A stretch of DNA of 64,000 nucleotides, from contig CAUWAG010000020.1 of NCBI GenBank assembly GCA_963556695.1, positions 3,286,001-3,350,000 on the forward strand. The letters are read 5' to 3'. Positions within the stretch are counted from its first letter, which is position 1; each line of letters opens with the position of its first letter. Shown one piece after another: positions 10,381 to 21,741 of the stretch. Under the pieces are notes generated by a model. It was not told the origin of the DNA, did no database searches, and saw nothing but the letters and a program-made list of their open reading frames with translations. The translations under genes and the position numbers were made by a program. The stretch comes from Anthostomella pinea. Taxonomy: Eukaryota > Ascomycota > Sordariomycetes > Xylariales > Xylariaceae.

Positions 10381-12673
10381 ACAAGGTGCTATACAGGTGT
10401 GTTGGCAGCTGTTCAGGCAGCTGTATCTGACCAGAATAGGTGGTCAAAGGATGAAAGAGGTGAAGACACCACATATAGTGGCTTTCAGAGTGACAGACAA
10501 GGCTCAATTGATTGCCAGATCAATGGATGGGCGAATCTTTGTGCTTTGGTGTGATGGTTCCACTATCCATCAGGTCTAGCGATGGTCCCCATGGTCCCCG
10601 GGTCACGTGGCTGAGCACGTGACTGATCGGACGATAGGTTGATCTATGCCTTGTTAGCTCTAGTGGGGGACGACTGCCCATATCTAGCTGCCCACCAATT
10701 TAGGTGCATCTCCAGATCTTTCTTTTCCTTCAACCAGAGTTTGTAATACGTCAATAGTTAATAAGGGTCCCTGTATCCTTGCAATATATTTACGGAACCG
10801 TGAAATGACCTGTATTTTAGAACATCTTGATTTCTCTCGGGTAAAACATCCGGCAAGGTGCTCACTCCCCCTTTCACGTGATTTGAGAAACCGCCGGCAC
10901 CCCGGCACTCTGGTCGCGTATCTGCAAGGGGTTCCCAAAAGGTGTCACAAATTGGTAATTAGTAATACACTTTTACCCCTGTTTTTTTGAACAGTGGAGC
11001 TGGTCAATGACAGGCTTTGAAAAAAGCGCCAGGGGTCAATCCAAAGGTTGGTTTACGCTTTCTCTCAAAGATCGATACCTTCAAAGGTCCGTGTCCAGTA
11101 CCAGTTCCACAATTAAAAAAAAACAGGGGTAAAAGTGTACATCGTTAGGTTCATGGCGGGAGTCAAGGTTCAAACCCGATGCCGACGTCGCTGTTATTAG
11201 ACTTCGGTCGATGCTGATACTGACATGGTGTTCCTGAATTTAATCGGACCCAAGACATTTGATCGGACAAGAGCAGGCGATCCTGGGTTATCCATGTCTT
11301 GCTTGCCCAGCTCACAACGTGGTACCATAGGGGCAGTTCGTCGATCGGAGGTGGCTAGGATGTGGCTTGCATTTACAATCTAGCGTTGGAGTCGTCTGAA
11401 AGTGAGATCCTATCATCTTTCCCAGCCCTATCTTTGTGTCACTTCACCCGTGGGTTTGGCGTTGTCCATGGATGGCTGCATAAGTGCTCGGATAATATAG
11501 ACTTTATACTTTAGAACATGGGTCTGGCATATAGTCAGTACATTGCAAACCTGGATTATGATTGGAACCCAACCCAAAGCTGTACATGTACCCCTCGATC
11601 CAACTCGTCGATGGGCTACCACAATGATGCCATCATGTAACTCCAAGCTTGGTTGTCATGTGAATCCAGCGAGGAACCAGTCTCTGCCATGAGATTGCTT
11701 TCCTTGAGTGGCGACAAGGGACCGACGAAGCTGGCAAAGGGAGGGAAAATTCTTAAACAGAGATTTTTAGCAGACAAGACGATGCGGTCGTGAAAGGCGC
11801 CCTGTCCTGTCAAGTTGTCGCAAAATGATGGAAAGGCGCCAAGGGTGGGAACTCAACCCCACCATCCATCCATACCAACCCCAGCAAGCCGGGCAGGGCA
11901 AACCAGTGAACCACTGGCAGCAGCGGGACCGGCATGGGAGCTGCAGGCTCTCAGCAATTCCTCCGGGCAGGCATGGCGATCACGGATCGTGAGTGGGCAT
12001 GGGTGCCCGGGCATGGACTCAAAGGACTTTGGAGTCATGGGTAGTGGTACCGCCTTCGAACTTGGGAGGAGCGCATCCGGCAAAGACGGCCGAGGTACCA
12101 TCAACTTCCAATTCCTACATGCCCTGTAACGGTCGTTGTGCGGTATCGTGACGATGTCTGATAATGAGGTGTGAGGTCTGGAGGTCTAGGCTCCCGTCCC
12201 GTTTCTTCTTCGCATCTTCGTCGGAGGATATTGGATTTTGTAGGTAGCTCTCCAGCCGCTCACCACTTCCTTCCAATCAATATTGCTCCTGTCACAGTTC
12301 GGTTCACGTAGAACTTGGAAGGAGCGACATTGGAGGAGGAGAAGGAGAGACCCTCCGCAATGCGCAGTGCCGCTGCTTCCTGAACTGCCTGAGTCTAGTG
12401 CAAAGTCAATGCCCCCACCACGGTCCACGGTCCACGGTCCATGCCCATGGGTGACTGGTGAACGAACATCAGCGGTCCTCCGACAACCAGCTTTTGGCCT
12501 TGTCACTTGGGATCTCCAGCTGCTAGCCCAGCACACCACATCGTCATCATCATCATTCTTTTCTGCAACATCGCCAGCTCCCAAGAATCTATTCAGAGGC
12601 CCAATTCTGACCAGCATCACCTACGCCACCCTGCCCTTTCCGGCGAGGTCCCATCAGACAGGTTCAGTGCGCC
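10381..12673. other. intergenic region upstream of the HAL4-type kinase
   Basis: I find no convincing gene. The open frames near 11815-12129 and 12283-13056 do not match spliced coding sequence, and they overlap the kinase 5' exons in other frames. The region contains the candidate MITE at 10968-11137. It presumably contains the kinase promoter and 5' UTR, which is C-rich and pyrimidine-rich near 12350-12670. Confidence 0.45.
10968..11137. mobile_element. candidate 170-bp MITE with TA duplication
   Basis: A 21-bp perfect inverted repeat beginning CACTTTTACCCCTGTTTTTT lies at 10968-10988 and 11117-11137. TA dinucleotides immediately outside (10966-10967 and 11138-11139) fit a Tc1/mariner-type target duplication. 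There is no coding capacity. Small size, perfect TIRs and TA flanks are the definition of a mariner-type MITE, but only one copy is visible in this window, so repetitiveness is untested. Confidence 0.55.
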
Positions 12674-15368
12674 ATGGCACCCCCAGGCGAGCTGCCGCAA
12701 GGTATACTTATTACTTTCTTTGTTTGACAGCCAACGCCGACCCCACCTTCGCATTCCGCATTCCTTATACTCCCACAATTACCAAGCAAACTCCTTTGAC
12801 CAAACCGCTAACACGTTCTGCTTTCGACCGACAGGTAGTTCAGACACGACGTCTGACAATCCCGATGGATCCAACAAGCCCCCCCAGCGTGCAACCGGCG
12901 TACGCTTCGCTAACACCGTCGACGAGATCGAGCCGTCCGTTGCGCCGCAGGAGAGCCTCGAGAGCGAGGGCCGTGGAGATAGCTCTGCTACACCAGAGCA
13001 GATACGTGCCTTGGCCGACTCGCTGCAAGGCGTCAGCCTCCAGGAGCAGCGCATGAAGAATTACCAGTTCATGCCCTATTCGCTCCCACCTTCAAGGGTA
13101 AGTGGTTGCGCCTCACACCCACCATATGTCGTTGCTTTTTCCGGCGCCTGGATCTCTGCGGTAAGCTTGGGCAGTCTTGAGCTGTCGCTCTTGTCTTCTT
13201 CTCTGCAGCTGTCGCTGCTTAGATGCAATGAAATAACATAGCTGAATCGAGCAACAAATTTAACCGTCACACCATGCGATTCAAGACCTTGTGGAAGTTT
13301 GTGCGCAACTAGCAACTAACAACGAATCTGCAGCTCCCATCGAATGATACAACACCCAGCGCAACTCCTCAGCCAAGCCACAGTCCAATGGGACAACGAT
13401 CACCGCGGACGAGTGGGACTCCCGACCTGGCGTCACCACCATTGACTCCTGCTGGGACCTCAGCAGTGGATGCTCCAGGCAAAGCGACAAAGTCTGACCA
13501 AGCCTCGGTGTCTGATAGAGCGATAACACCGCAGGCCTCAGGGCAAGACGCGCCGCGAATAGGCCTTCCCCACCGACCATTCTCTACTGATACCCTCTCC
13601 CAGCGGAAAACTGCTGCTGACGATCACGATGGCGGCGCGCATTCGCATAGGAAGGGAATGTTTCGCATCGGACCGGGCGGACAGTCCCTTCCCGTCTCTC
13701 GAGAAACCAGTCCATCGAGAAGCACTGCCTCTCAGTTCTATTCTAGGCCATTTACTCCGCAGGGGGATGCCAACGATCCGTATGCCGCGAACAAGCGGCC
13801 CGCGCAAACCAAGGTGGCCGGTAATATTGATCCGAGATTTGTATTCACTAGGAAGAAGAAAGCTGCATCTCCATCCTCCTCATCAACAAGCTTGGCAAAG
13901 CCAGACAAACAGGAAAAGCGACACTCTGGAATCTTTGGGGCCCGAAATAAATCCGGCGACCTACACCCGACAGGCACCGGATCTACTCTACACAGTGCTC
14001 AAGGGTCAATGTCTGATTTGAAACGGTTCTTCAAGGTCGGTGGGAGTCGCAAACAAAAGAAGGCGGCATCGCCCGGCCCGTCGAAACATGCTGCGTCGGC
14101 ATCTAGAGCAAGCCTCCAGGTTCCATTCGCTGAAGATCACGGCCTCACCTCGAAATACGGTAAAATCGGCCGGGTGCTTGGTTCGGGTGCTGGAGGTTCC
14201 GTCAGGCTCCTGAGAAGAGCCGAAGATAACACTGTCTTCGCGGTGAAACAGTTTAGACCACGGCACTCGTATGAGACAGAGAAAGATTATGTCAAGAAAT
14301 TGACGGCCGAATTCTGTGTTGGCTCGGCTCTGCACCACGGAAATATCATCGAGACGTTGGACATCATACAAGAGAAAGGGAATTGGTACGAAGTGATGGA
14401 GCTTGCTCCTTACGACATGTTTGCCATAGTGATGACCGGCAAGATGAGCAAGCCCGAAATCACGTGCTGTTTTCTCCAAATCCTCAGCGGAGTGACTTAT
14501 CTTCACAGCTCGGGCCTCGCCCATCGGGATCTGAAGTTGGACAACGTGGTTGTCAGTGAGCATGGCATCATGAAAATCATTGATTTCGGTAGTGCACACG
14601 TATTCAAATATCCATTCGAGAGCGAGATCGTTCTTGCAAGTGGTGAGTTGACGCACGTCTCTCGTGTGTGATAGATCAGCTGACGTCTTCACAGGTGTTG
14701 TTGGCTCAGATCCTTACCTTGCGCCTGAGGTCTACGATGAGCGCAGGTACGATCCGCAAGCGGTAGATATCTGGTCTCTTGCGATCATCTACTGCTGCAT
14801 GTCACTTAGACGGTTTCCGTGGAAGGTGCCTCGTATGTCGGACAACTCATATAGGCTCTTTGCTATGGAGCCCACCCCTGGTCACGATCCCAAGAAGCTA
14901 GCTCTTCCATCGAGGTCTACGAACGACCTCACAGACACGCCGCAACGGGACATATTTCCTGAGGATGCTGCGGAGGCAGAGAAGGCAGAACAATCGGAGA
15001 AATCCGAGAAATCCGAGAAGTCTGAGAAGTCTGAGAAACCTGAGAGGTCTGAGAGGTCTGAGAAGTCTGAATCCAAGAAACCTGAATCATCCACGGCAAC
15101 CTCCCCTGCCGAAGCGAACGCCCCAGAACGAAAGGAAGTCATTCGAGGGCCATGGCGGTTGCTTCGCCTGCTGCCTAGAGAGAGCAGGCACATCATTGGG
15201 AGGATGCTGACAATCGACCCCAAGAAGCGAGCCAATATGCCCGAGATCCTCGATGAACCGTGGGTGTCAGATACAATCATCTGCAGACAGATTGGCCCTG
15301 GACAGGTGGTCAAAGCGGAGGATCATACCCATATCCTCGAGCCGCCAGCTGCCCCTACCCCGAAATAG
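12674..15368 (+). CDS. HAL4/SAT4-type Ser/Thr protein kinase
   Basis: Exons are 12674-12701, 12835-13097, 13334-14642 and 14695-15368, giving 757 aa. All junctions are GT-AG and the phases agree. The N-terminal half (to about residue 365) is Ser/Pro-rich and probably disordered. The kinase domain follows: P-loop GSGAGGSV (about 376), VAIK-type Lys in [14 protein letters not shown] (about 493), DFGSA (about 514), and APE in DPYLAPE after the last intron. An insert of Glu-Lys-Ser repeats (about 14977-15078) lies between subdomains IX and XI. The family (yeast Hal4/Sat4, Hal5, Npr1; S. pombe Hal4) stabilises plasma-membrane K+ and nutrient transporters; that role here is by homology. The start was chosen because the short first exon and its GT-AG intron join in phase to the conserved frame. 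No other start is as well supported. Confidence 0.85.
14977..15078 (+). repeat. in-frame Glu-Lys-Ser repeat inside the kinase
   Basis: A run of GAGAAgTCyGA-like units encodes alternating EKSE, with EKPE and ERSE variants, inside the kinase domain insert. The tract is nearly pure hexa/nonanucleotide repeat and probably varies in length between strains. It would form a charged flexible loop. Confidence 0.7.
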
Positions 15369-15907
15369 TACCAAAAGGATCGATGAGCAGCAGTCTTTTG
15401 CATCCTGCAATTGGACATGGTGGACGGGATACTAGTATCATTAGTCGGCGTTGATTGGTCGGGTCGTTATTTGTGCTTTGACATGTGGTCAGGACAGCGG
15501 AAGGGTGCCGATACAGGACTTTACAGGTATAGACCAGACATCGCTTTGTTGTCTATAGATTCAGAGTACTTGTAGTCTTGTACACAAATGAAAGATACAG
15601 CGTTGTTAATGTATGTACAAACAGCGTCGCCCGTCATTTGCTCGATGAGATGTGAACACTTCAAACCGAAAAGGGGGGTCTGGCTTCAGAAGCTAGCAGG
15701 GCCCCGGGATAAGCTTAGGGGCGTCGGGTCTTAATCCGAGGTCTGCCGGCATCGGAAAAACTCAGGGATAAAAGAGTTCGGGTCCAAGGCCTGCGATTCG
15801 AAAGCTTTCCAAAAGATCTACACTTGAGATAGCTTCATCCCATTTCCAGAGCTTGCGCAAGTACTTTTCCACGTCTCAATCACGAATCCGACGCTATATT
15901 CTTCAAA
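15369..15907. other. intergenic region and HSP10 promoter
   Basis: It contains the kinase 3' UTR and the upstream region of the chaperonin gene. A palindromic TTCGAAAGCTTTCC stretch at about 15798-15811 resembles a heat-shock element only loosely; the spacing of GAA/TTC blocks is not canonical, so I do not call one. Confidence 0.4.
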
Positions 15908-16573
15908 ATGGTGAGTGCGCCCTCCCAGTAGTAGCCTGAGATGTTCATAAACTGCAGCAGCAGCTCCCTGCTTCCTGCACAGAGGAGAGCTTCCGCGCCG
16001 TCGCTCCAGCTTCTCTGGACAATCTCCCGACAGAACATCTACCACCACCGTACAGATCGCTGACCATCCATTGTGTTTACCTACCAGGCCACCTCCCTCC
16101 GATCCATCAAGTCCCTCGTCCCGCTGCTGGACCGCGTGCTGGTCCAGCGCATCAAGGCCGAGGCCAAGACGGCCGGCGGCATCTTCCTGCCCGAGTCGAG
16201 TGTCAAGGAGCTCAACGAGGCCAAGGTCCTGGCCGTCGGGCCGGGTGCCTTGAGCAAGGAGGGCTCGCGCCAGCCGATGGGCGTCCAGGCCGGCGACCGC
16301 GTGCTGATTCCTCAGGTAAGCCCATCATTGAAGCTTCCCTTCCGGACTCGACTTTGCGAAGACGGTTTGGCACGCTTTTAGTGGTTATGGTGACTGATTT
16401 TGTGGTGCAGTACGGCGGCTCCCCTGTCAAGGTCGGCGAGGACGAGTACCACCTGTTCCGGGACAGCGAGTAAGTTTTCATCCATCTCCCCCATGCAGCA
16501 ACAGCAACACCTGCACTCCGAACAACTGGACTAACACACATGACCTAGGATCCTGGCCAAGATCCACGAATAA
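15908..16573 (+). CDS. hsp10: mitochondrial chaperonin HSP10 (GroES family)
   Basis: Exons are 15908-15910, 16088-16315, 16411-16469 and 16549-16573, giving 104 aa, the normal family length. The first exon is only the start codon ATG, followed by a 177-bp intron. The protein begins M-ATSLRSIKSLVPLLDRVLV and contains the GroES core, the mobile loop (GGIFLPESS), GDRVLIPQ, YGG, and the C-terminal EYHLFRDSEILAKI. It forms the seven-membered lid of HSP60 in the mitochondrial matrix. GroES family signatures and length are unambiguous. The start is supported because splicing of the minimal exon gives the usual MATSLRS N-terminus, whereas the open frame extends upstream without an ATG. Confidence 0.93.
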
Positions 16574-18230
16574 AGATACCCCCTCAGCACCAAACAACAC
16601 GATTTTCTCCAACGACGAACCGATCGTATGTACCATACACAAACAACTGTACAATAAGAGGCACATAGGAAGCTCGGGTCAACACGACAAGCCTTTGCAT
16701 AAAGCGATGTAATTCTGGACGGCTGGACGGAGAGTGCGGTAGAGGCGTCATCATTAGCTTGTTAGGGTAGACTTGACTTCTACGTCAATCCTACGGATGG
16801 CCTAATGGGTCTGTGGTGCAATGCGATAATCTCTACTCTCTCTACCTACCATATGGTGATGAGGCATCTTTCGTGCGATTGTGTGAGCTACGGAGACTAC
16901 TGGGTCTGCGGCCAAGGTGCTGCATAGCATCTGTGTTATGTTTTGTCATGCGGTACTCTTTGCAAGAAGCTTGCGAGATCAAGCAAGTATGCAAGGGCCG
17001 TTCTCGGGGTCTGCCTGCGACGGGTCATGCTGGTGAGATGATATTAGTTGATACACATTCACTGCCGATGCATTCAGAGGGCCAGCCTACATCACAGTCT
17101 ACCGGCTTGAACCCAACAGCAGTCTTCATCTTCCGCCTCGCATGGCGGACCATGTATGCCCTAACCACATGCGTCGACGAGCGTACAGCCATGGCCAATG
17201 CGCTTCCATGTACCGTTGAGCGGCTCCTACTGACGTCTTCGTGGCCACGGCAGCAGACTTGAGATACGGTTTGGACATATGATACCCCAAAGGCTGACTG
17301 CTCTTGGACACCAATTCACCAGGAGTACCAGTTTATCGCACTCTTGCTATATTTCATGGTCTGCTGTGTCTGCAGAGCTCTACGCCTCGCAAGAACCCAT
17401 TTTCGATGCCAGTCAGGCACCGTAGGGGGTCCGGCGGGGTTCACTTCAGCATAGTACTGAAAATACTGGATGGAATCAGAAGCCCTGAGGGTTGTTGTTC
17501 GGTGTGTGATTCGCATTCAAATGCGTAGAACATGTATTGATTGGAGTCCTGGTGAGTAACATGGTTCGCGTAGCAAAGTCGACTATGTATTTCTTTATCA
17601 GCTATTACTGTTGAGATGGTAACTTTCCATTTGGTCGGTGGGTATGAACTTTTGACCGGCGATGCTATGCAACCCACGGCACTAAGGTTAGAAGACAACG
17701 CCGCAGAATGGGGTCAGATTGCGGGCGTGAGTAGCCCCTGAGGTGGATGTCAAACCAGACAGGATAGAGAGGAAGTTATACTGAACAGGTTTGGTACGAT
17801 TGTCGATTACCCACGTCTCAAGTATTATATTCAGAAGCAGTCAATTTATTACCGCCGAGTTCATACTAATTTCGTACCCAAAGTGTGAAAAACTCAGCAG
17901 CAATTCTCTACCCTGACGCCCCAAATGCAACCGCACGCTCCGCTACCTTGTCACGATTAGTCTACTATGCAGAAGTCTGATATTCACAAGAGCTTACATG
18001 GACCTGGTTCCCTCTCGGACCACTCTCACAATGTTTCCTCCTCTCGCCGTATCCTGTACTCGGCGGCGGAGAGTGCCCTGTGCTCCAGATCGCCGGAATC
18101 ATCATACCAGAAGTCCCAGCGATTCACGAAGCTCCGCCGTAACCAAGGCCGATTGCTGCTTCGATGAAATGAGAGGCAGGATGGGACGGCGTAGCTATCG
18201 GGTACGTAGTCCAGCAGCAGCTTGGTCACA
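16574..18230. other. intergenic region, no gene recognised
   Basis: One open frame on the plus strand (16813-17262, 149 codons) shows no recognisable motif, has Cys-rich random-looking composition and no splice structure, so I do not call it. Nothing else orderly is seen. The region separates HSP10 from the decayed F-box/ankyrin gene. Confidence 0.4.
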
Positions 18231-18231
18231 T

Positions 18232-20091
18232 TCACTCATTCCTCGGCCTGGTCTTGGTGTATTGACCACCTTGAGCCGTCTGCGCTACCAGGGAGAGTGC
18301 CATGCGCCCATGAGTGTCCTTTAAGGTGGCGCTCGCCCCTGCTTTGAGCAGCGATTTGATTGCTGCCTGATACAGTCGACGGCGGGCCATCTGCAGATAG
18401 TAATTCATAGCCTGCTGACTCAGGGAAGTTTCCAGGTTGTCGGGTTTCATGTCGAGTATCATGTCGAGCATCATGTCGAGCATCATGTCGATAATCTACG
18501 GAACCCTATCTTCTGCATCGAGTAGATAACCTAGTGTATTTAAATCTCGAGCCGGCGCCGTGGGGAAGAGGGATCTTGGAGCCATGCTCAAGGAAGAGTC
18601 TCGCCAGTTTCCACTGTTTGAGCTGGATGGCCAAGCGCACAGGAGAGAAAGGGCAGCCTATCTGAGGGTGGGTGAACGTCAGCCCCTGCCGCGATCAGTC
18701 TTCGAACAACACCGCCTCGGCTGGCTTCAAATCCTTTTGACACGTAACAGCTTGTGAAACCATCTTGATTTCCGCGCATATAGTAGCGTGGCTGATGAAA
18801 AGGGGGCGTGCAGCGTATTTCCAGGGGTCGAGCCCTGCCCAATCGATTTGACTTCCAGGAGGCGTGGACATAGGCAGATCGATTGACGAACTCGATCGCT
18901 TCGGTATCTAAACCCAGGCGGCAAGCCTCGCGAAGAACGGTGCAGCCGTAGCCGGAAACTTCATCCAAGTTGGCGCCACGATCCAGCAGCCAGCGAGTAA
19001 CGTGATGCCCGCCATCGTCCTGAACGGTAGAATCAGAGCAGGCATCTGTATTGCTGAGGACCAGCTCAATCGGTAACAGTGAGATGTAGACCTAGAACCG
19101 AGGGTGAGTTCGATGGTTTTGCAAAGCAGGAGATGGATGGGCCATGCAGTGACTATCGCAGGAACCGTGCTGGTGATAGCCAGGTGTGGAAAGTTGGGAG
19201 GCAAAGGGCTCCAACATTTCCACTAACGCCAGAGGGATGTGAGATGATCTCCATCCCTGACATTGATATCAATGCTCTAGCTGCCTTGAATAAGAAGCTG
19301 AACAGTCGGGAGACAATTGTAGGCCGCCGGAATGTGGAGAGCATTTAGATCTAGACTGCAATTTATGTCGACATCTATCGAGGATCCAAGCGACAGCAGC
19401 AGTGTAACGGTACTGTGCCTGCGACCGCACAGAGCTGAGTGCAGCGGCGAGCGTAAATTATACCACCGTTCCGTACGATCGTTGGTACAGAAGCAATGTG
19501 ACGGCGGGTTGACGAAGGCACCGTTGTCGACAAGCAGCTGAATAACACTGTCGTGTCCGGCGTTCGCGGCGCTGTGTATAGGGAACCAAAATTTGGCACG
19601 TCGGGCCAGATCCAAGTATTTCAAAACACCAACCGTATCTGGGTGATAGGTCGTTCCCATGTTGGTCCACGGCGTCCCCTCCTCACGCTCATCGTCGCTG
19701 TACCACTCTTGGCAAATGGGTTGTCGCCCCGCACTCGCTTCAACAAGGCCGCGTACATATCATGAGAGTAGACATGGTCGAGCACCATCCTCGCGTTGGT
19801 GCCGTCGATCATATGCGCCGGCCCATTGCATTCTGCGCGCTCGCGATCCGGAGACCTCGTCACGTAAGGCCGGTTCGGGTCTGCTCCGGCAAGTAGTAGT
19901 CTTCTCACAAGGTCGGCATATCCAAACTCAGACGCCCAGCACAAGACATATGGGTAGTCTTTGACAGCTATCGGTATAAGCTTGAAGTCTGCAAGGTCAT
20001 GTAAACGCTTGTTGGTGGCGGATAGTGATGCTAGATCTGGTTCGGACAGGTGACCGACGATGCTCAGGATGATCTCGTTTGGCAACGACAA
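18232..20091 (-). pseudogene. decayed F-box and ankyrin-repeat gene
   Basis: The minus strand starts with a clear F-box (LPNEIILSIVGHLSEPDL, about 20088-20035), followed by ankyrin-like repeats: ADLVRRLLLAGADPN near 19890, PIHSAANAGHDSVIQLLVDNG near 19560, HVTRWLLDRGANLDEV near 18980, VRRLIAAGADV near 18690 and SLLKAGASATLKDTHGRMAL near 18340. These pieces lie in different frames: a shift occurs near 19700, an in-frame TAG at 19277-19279, and further stops near 18490. A genuine intron (GTTAGT...CTAG, about 19215-19085) may explain one change but not all. F-box proteins recruit targets to SCF ubiquitin ligases, with ankyrin repeats binding the target. Fungal genomes carry many such paralogues and this copy looks broken. 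Confidence 0.65.
18448..18495. repeat. 12-bp tandem repeat, four units
   Basis: Four consecutive units of CATGTCGAGyAT, the last one diverged (CATGTCGATAAT). They lie within the C-terminal part of the decayed F-box/ankyrin gene, where on the minus strand they would encode Met-Leu-Asp-Met repeats. Probably a slippage product. Confidence 0.75.
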
Positions 20092-21741
20092 CAGCGAGGC
20101 ATGTTGGATGGGCGTAGGACTTTATAGCAATAGTTTAGAGCAACACCAGTGATTCAGGGTGCGAAATGAAATGATCCAAGCACAAGCAAGGGTATACAGG
20201 TCAGACGAGGTTGAGAGGAGAGTTTCCATTTGGGCCTGTGGTATGATGGGTAGATATGAGCTGAGAGCCCCGGGAAGACATGACTGCCATATCTTAATAT
20301 AGCCTGGCCTGGCACGCTCGTCTTTGATGGCGGTTGGCGGGTTCTGTGAAGATGTTAGCGAAAGACTGGTTGTTGGTGTTGACTGTTGGGCGAGAGTGTG
20401 GATCCAGCTGATTCCAGCTGTCAGGTGTCTTGTCGGTGGGGCCGGATTGTTGCCCAAGGGACAAGGTACCGTTTGCACTGTATCTAGACTAAAGAGACCT
20501 TTCGGATGGGACAACCTCCCATCCTTCTAGACAGCAAGCAGAACATCCAGAATACTAGTCATCGTAACATGGTATTCTGGGCCCCTGCCAGAAGGCACAA
20601 GAGTAGCATTGAATATGCTAATAATATATTGCAGCAACGTAGCTTATGATGTTATCGAGGCGCGGGTCCGAGTTCAGGAGCACGAAATTGCATGTGGCTC
20701 GTGCACTGCTACGACCTCTCGCAACTTTAAACTTGCACACTTGCGTTCTTGTCCTTTCAACACAAAGCCTCCGCGTTTCGAAAATGGCATTGTTGGTTCG
20801 ATCAGCCTTTGACGGATTGCAATTCGAGCGAAGACTCGTGGAATACTGGTGACGAACACCAATTGCGTTTTAAGCAGTGAGTCGTTGGAGATGCCAACCA
20901 ACTAGGTCTTGAAACATCTGACCAACCGTAGTATCGCCACTGTGCTCAAGGCACAAAGACACACGGGTCCAGGTTGATAGGCCAACCAACAGAGAATTAT
21001 GTCGAACAAAGAAGCTCGGGACTTATGTTTCAATATCCCTGAGAGAAGGCTGGTCGATTGGTTTGGCGGATGATAAAGGCTACGCACGAGGGAGCCCCTG
21101 AGCGCAGATGCATGCACGAAGGCTCCTGCAGCTAGAGAATCAATTTTCAACTTTGCAACACACCGACGTGCTAGAGCCATGAGACACCGTGGCCCGGATA
21201 GTGCTGCGGTCATGGTGCGGGTGAACTGTGATGCAGAAATGAATTTGGGTGTCGGTAGGTAGGCGGGTAGGTTTGGTGATCGGACGGACCCTGTCCTCCA
21301 TGCTGTATCCCCAAGGGCGCTGGCTTAGGTTTGTTTGCTCCCCGGAAATCTTGCGCTGACTCACATATCTGGTGCCTGTTAAAGGCGGCTGGATATCTCA
21401 ACCCTCGTTCCCCCTCTCTCAAACCTGCTGTTCATCTTCGATCATCCAGGGAAGCGCCCATTCTTCCCTTTGCCCCCTTTCCTTCAATCGCGGAATCCTT
21501 GTTTACATCCGCGAACACGTTCTTTTGAGCCACCTTCTACAAACCAGCTTCCGCGAAGCTGTCGATTCACACTCATTCTGGGTCAAACACTCGTTACTGC
21601 TCGCATACAGACTCCAGTCATTCTTTCTTCGCCTCGAGTACAGGAACGGAACGCGTCGAGTACGCCCGTAGTAAACACAGCACCGGGTCAATTCTGAGGT
21701 CTTGTGCCACCAGCCGAACTTTGCAATTCACGTCTGGCAAC
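20092..21741. other. intergenic region upstream of the AA9 gene
   Basis: No gene is recognised. The minus-strand frame at 20122-20514 and several short frames near 20.6-21.6 kb show no motifs. The last part (about 21380-21740) is pyrimidine-rich and likely holds the AA9 promoter and 5' leader. Confidence 0.4.

Noticed and set aside
12283..13056. 257-codon open frame upstream of the kinase
   Set aside because: It overlaps kinase exons 1 and 2 in another frame; the spliced kinase frame has conserved continuity and correct phases, this one does not.
15790..15820. possible heat-shock element upstream of HSP10
   Set aside because: GAA/TTC blocks are present but the spacing is not nGAAnnTTCn; a match at this level is expected by chance.
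16813..17262. 149-codon open frame
   Set aside because: No motif, no splice structure, random-looking Cys-rich composition, and no neighbouring exons.
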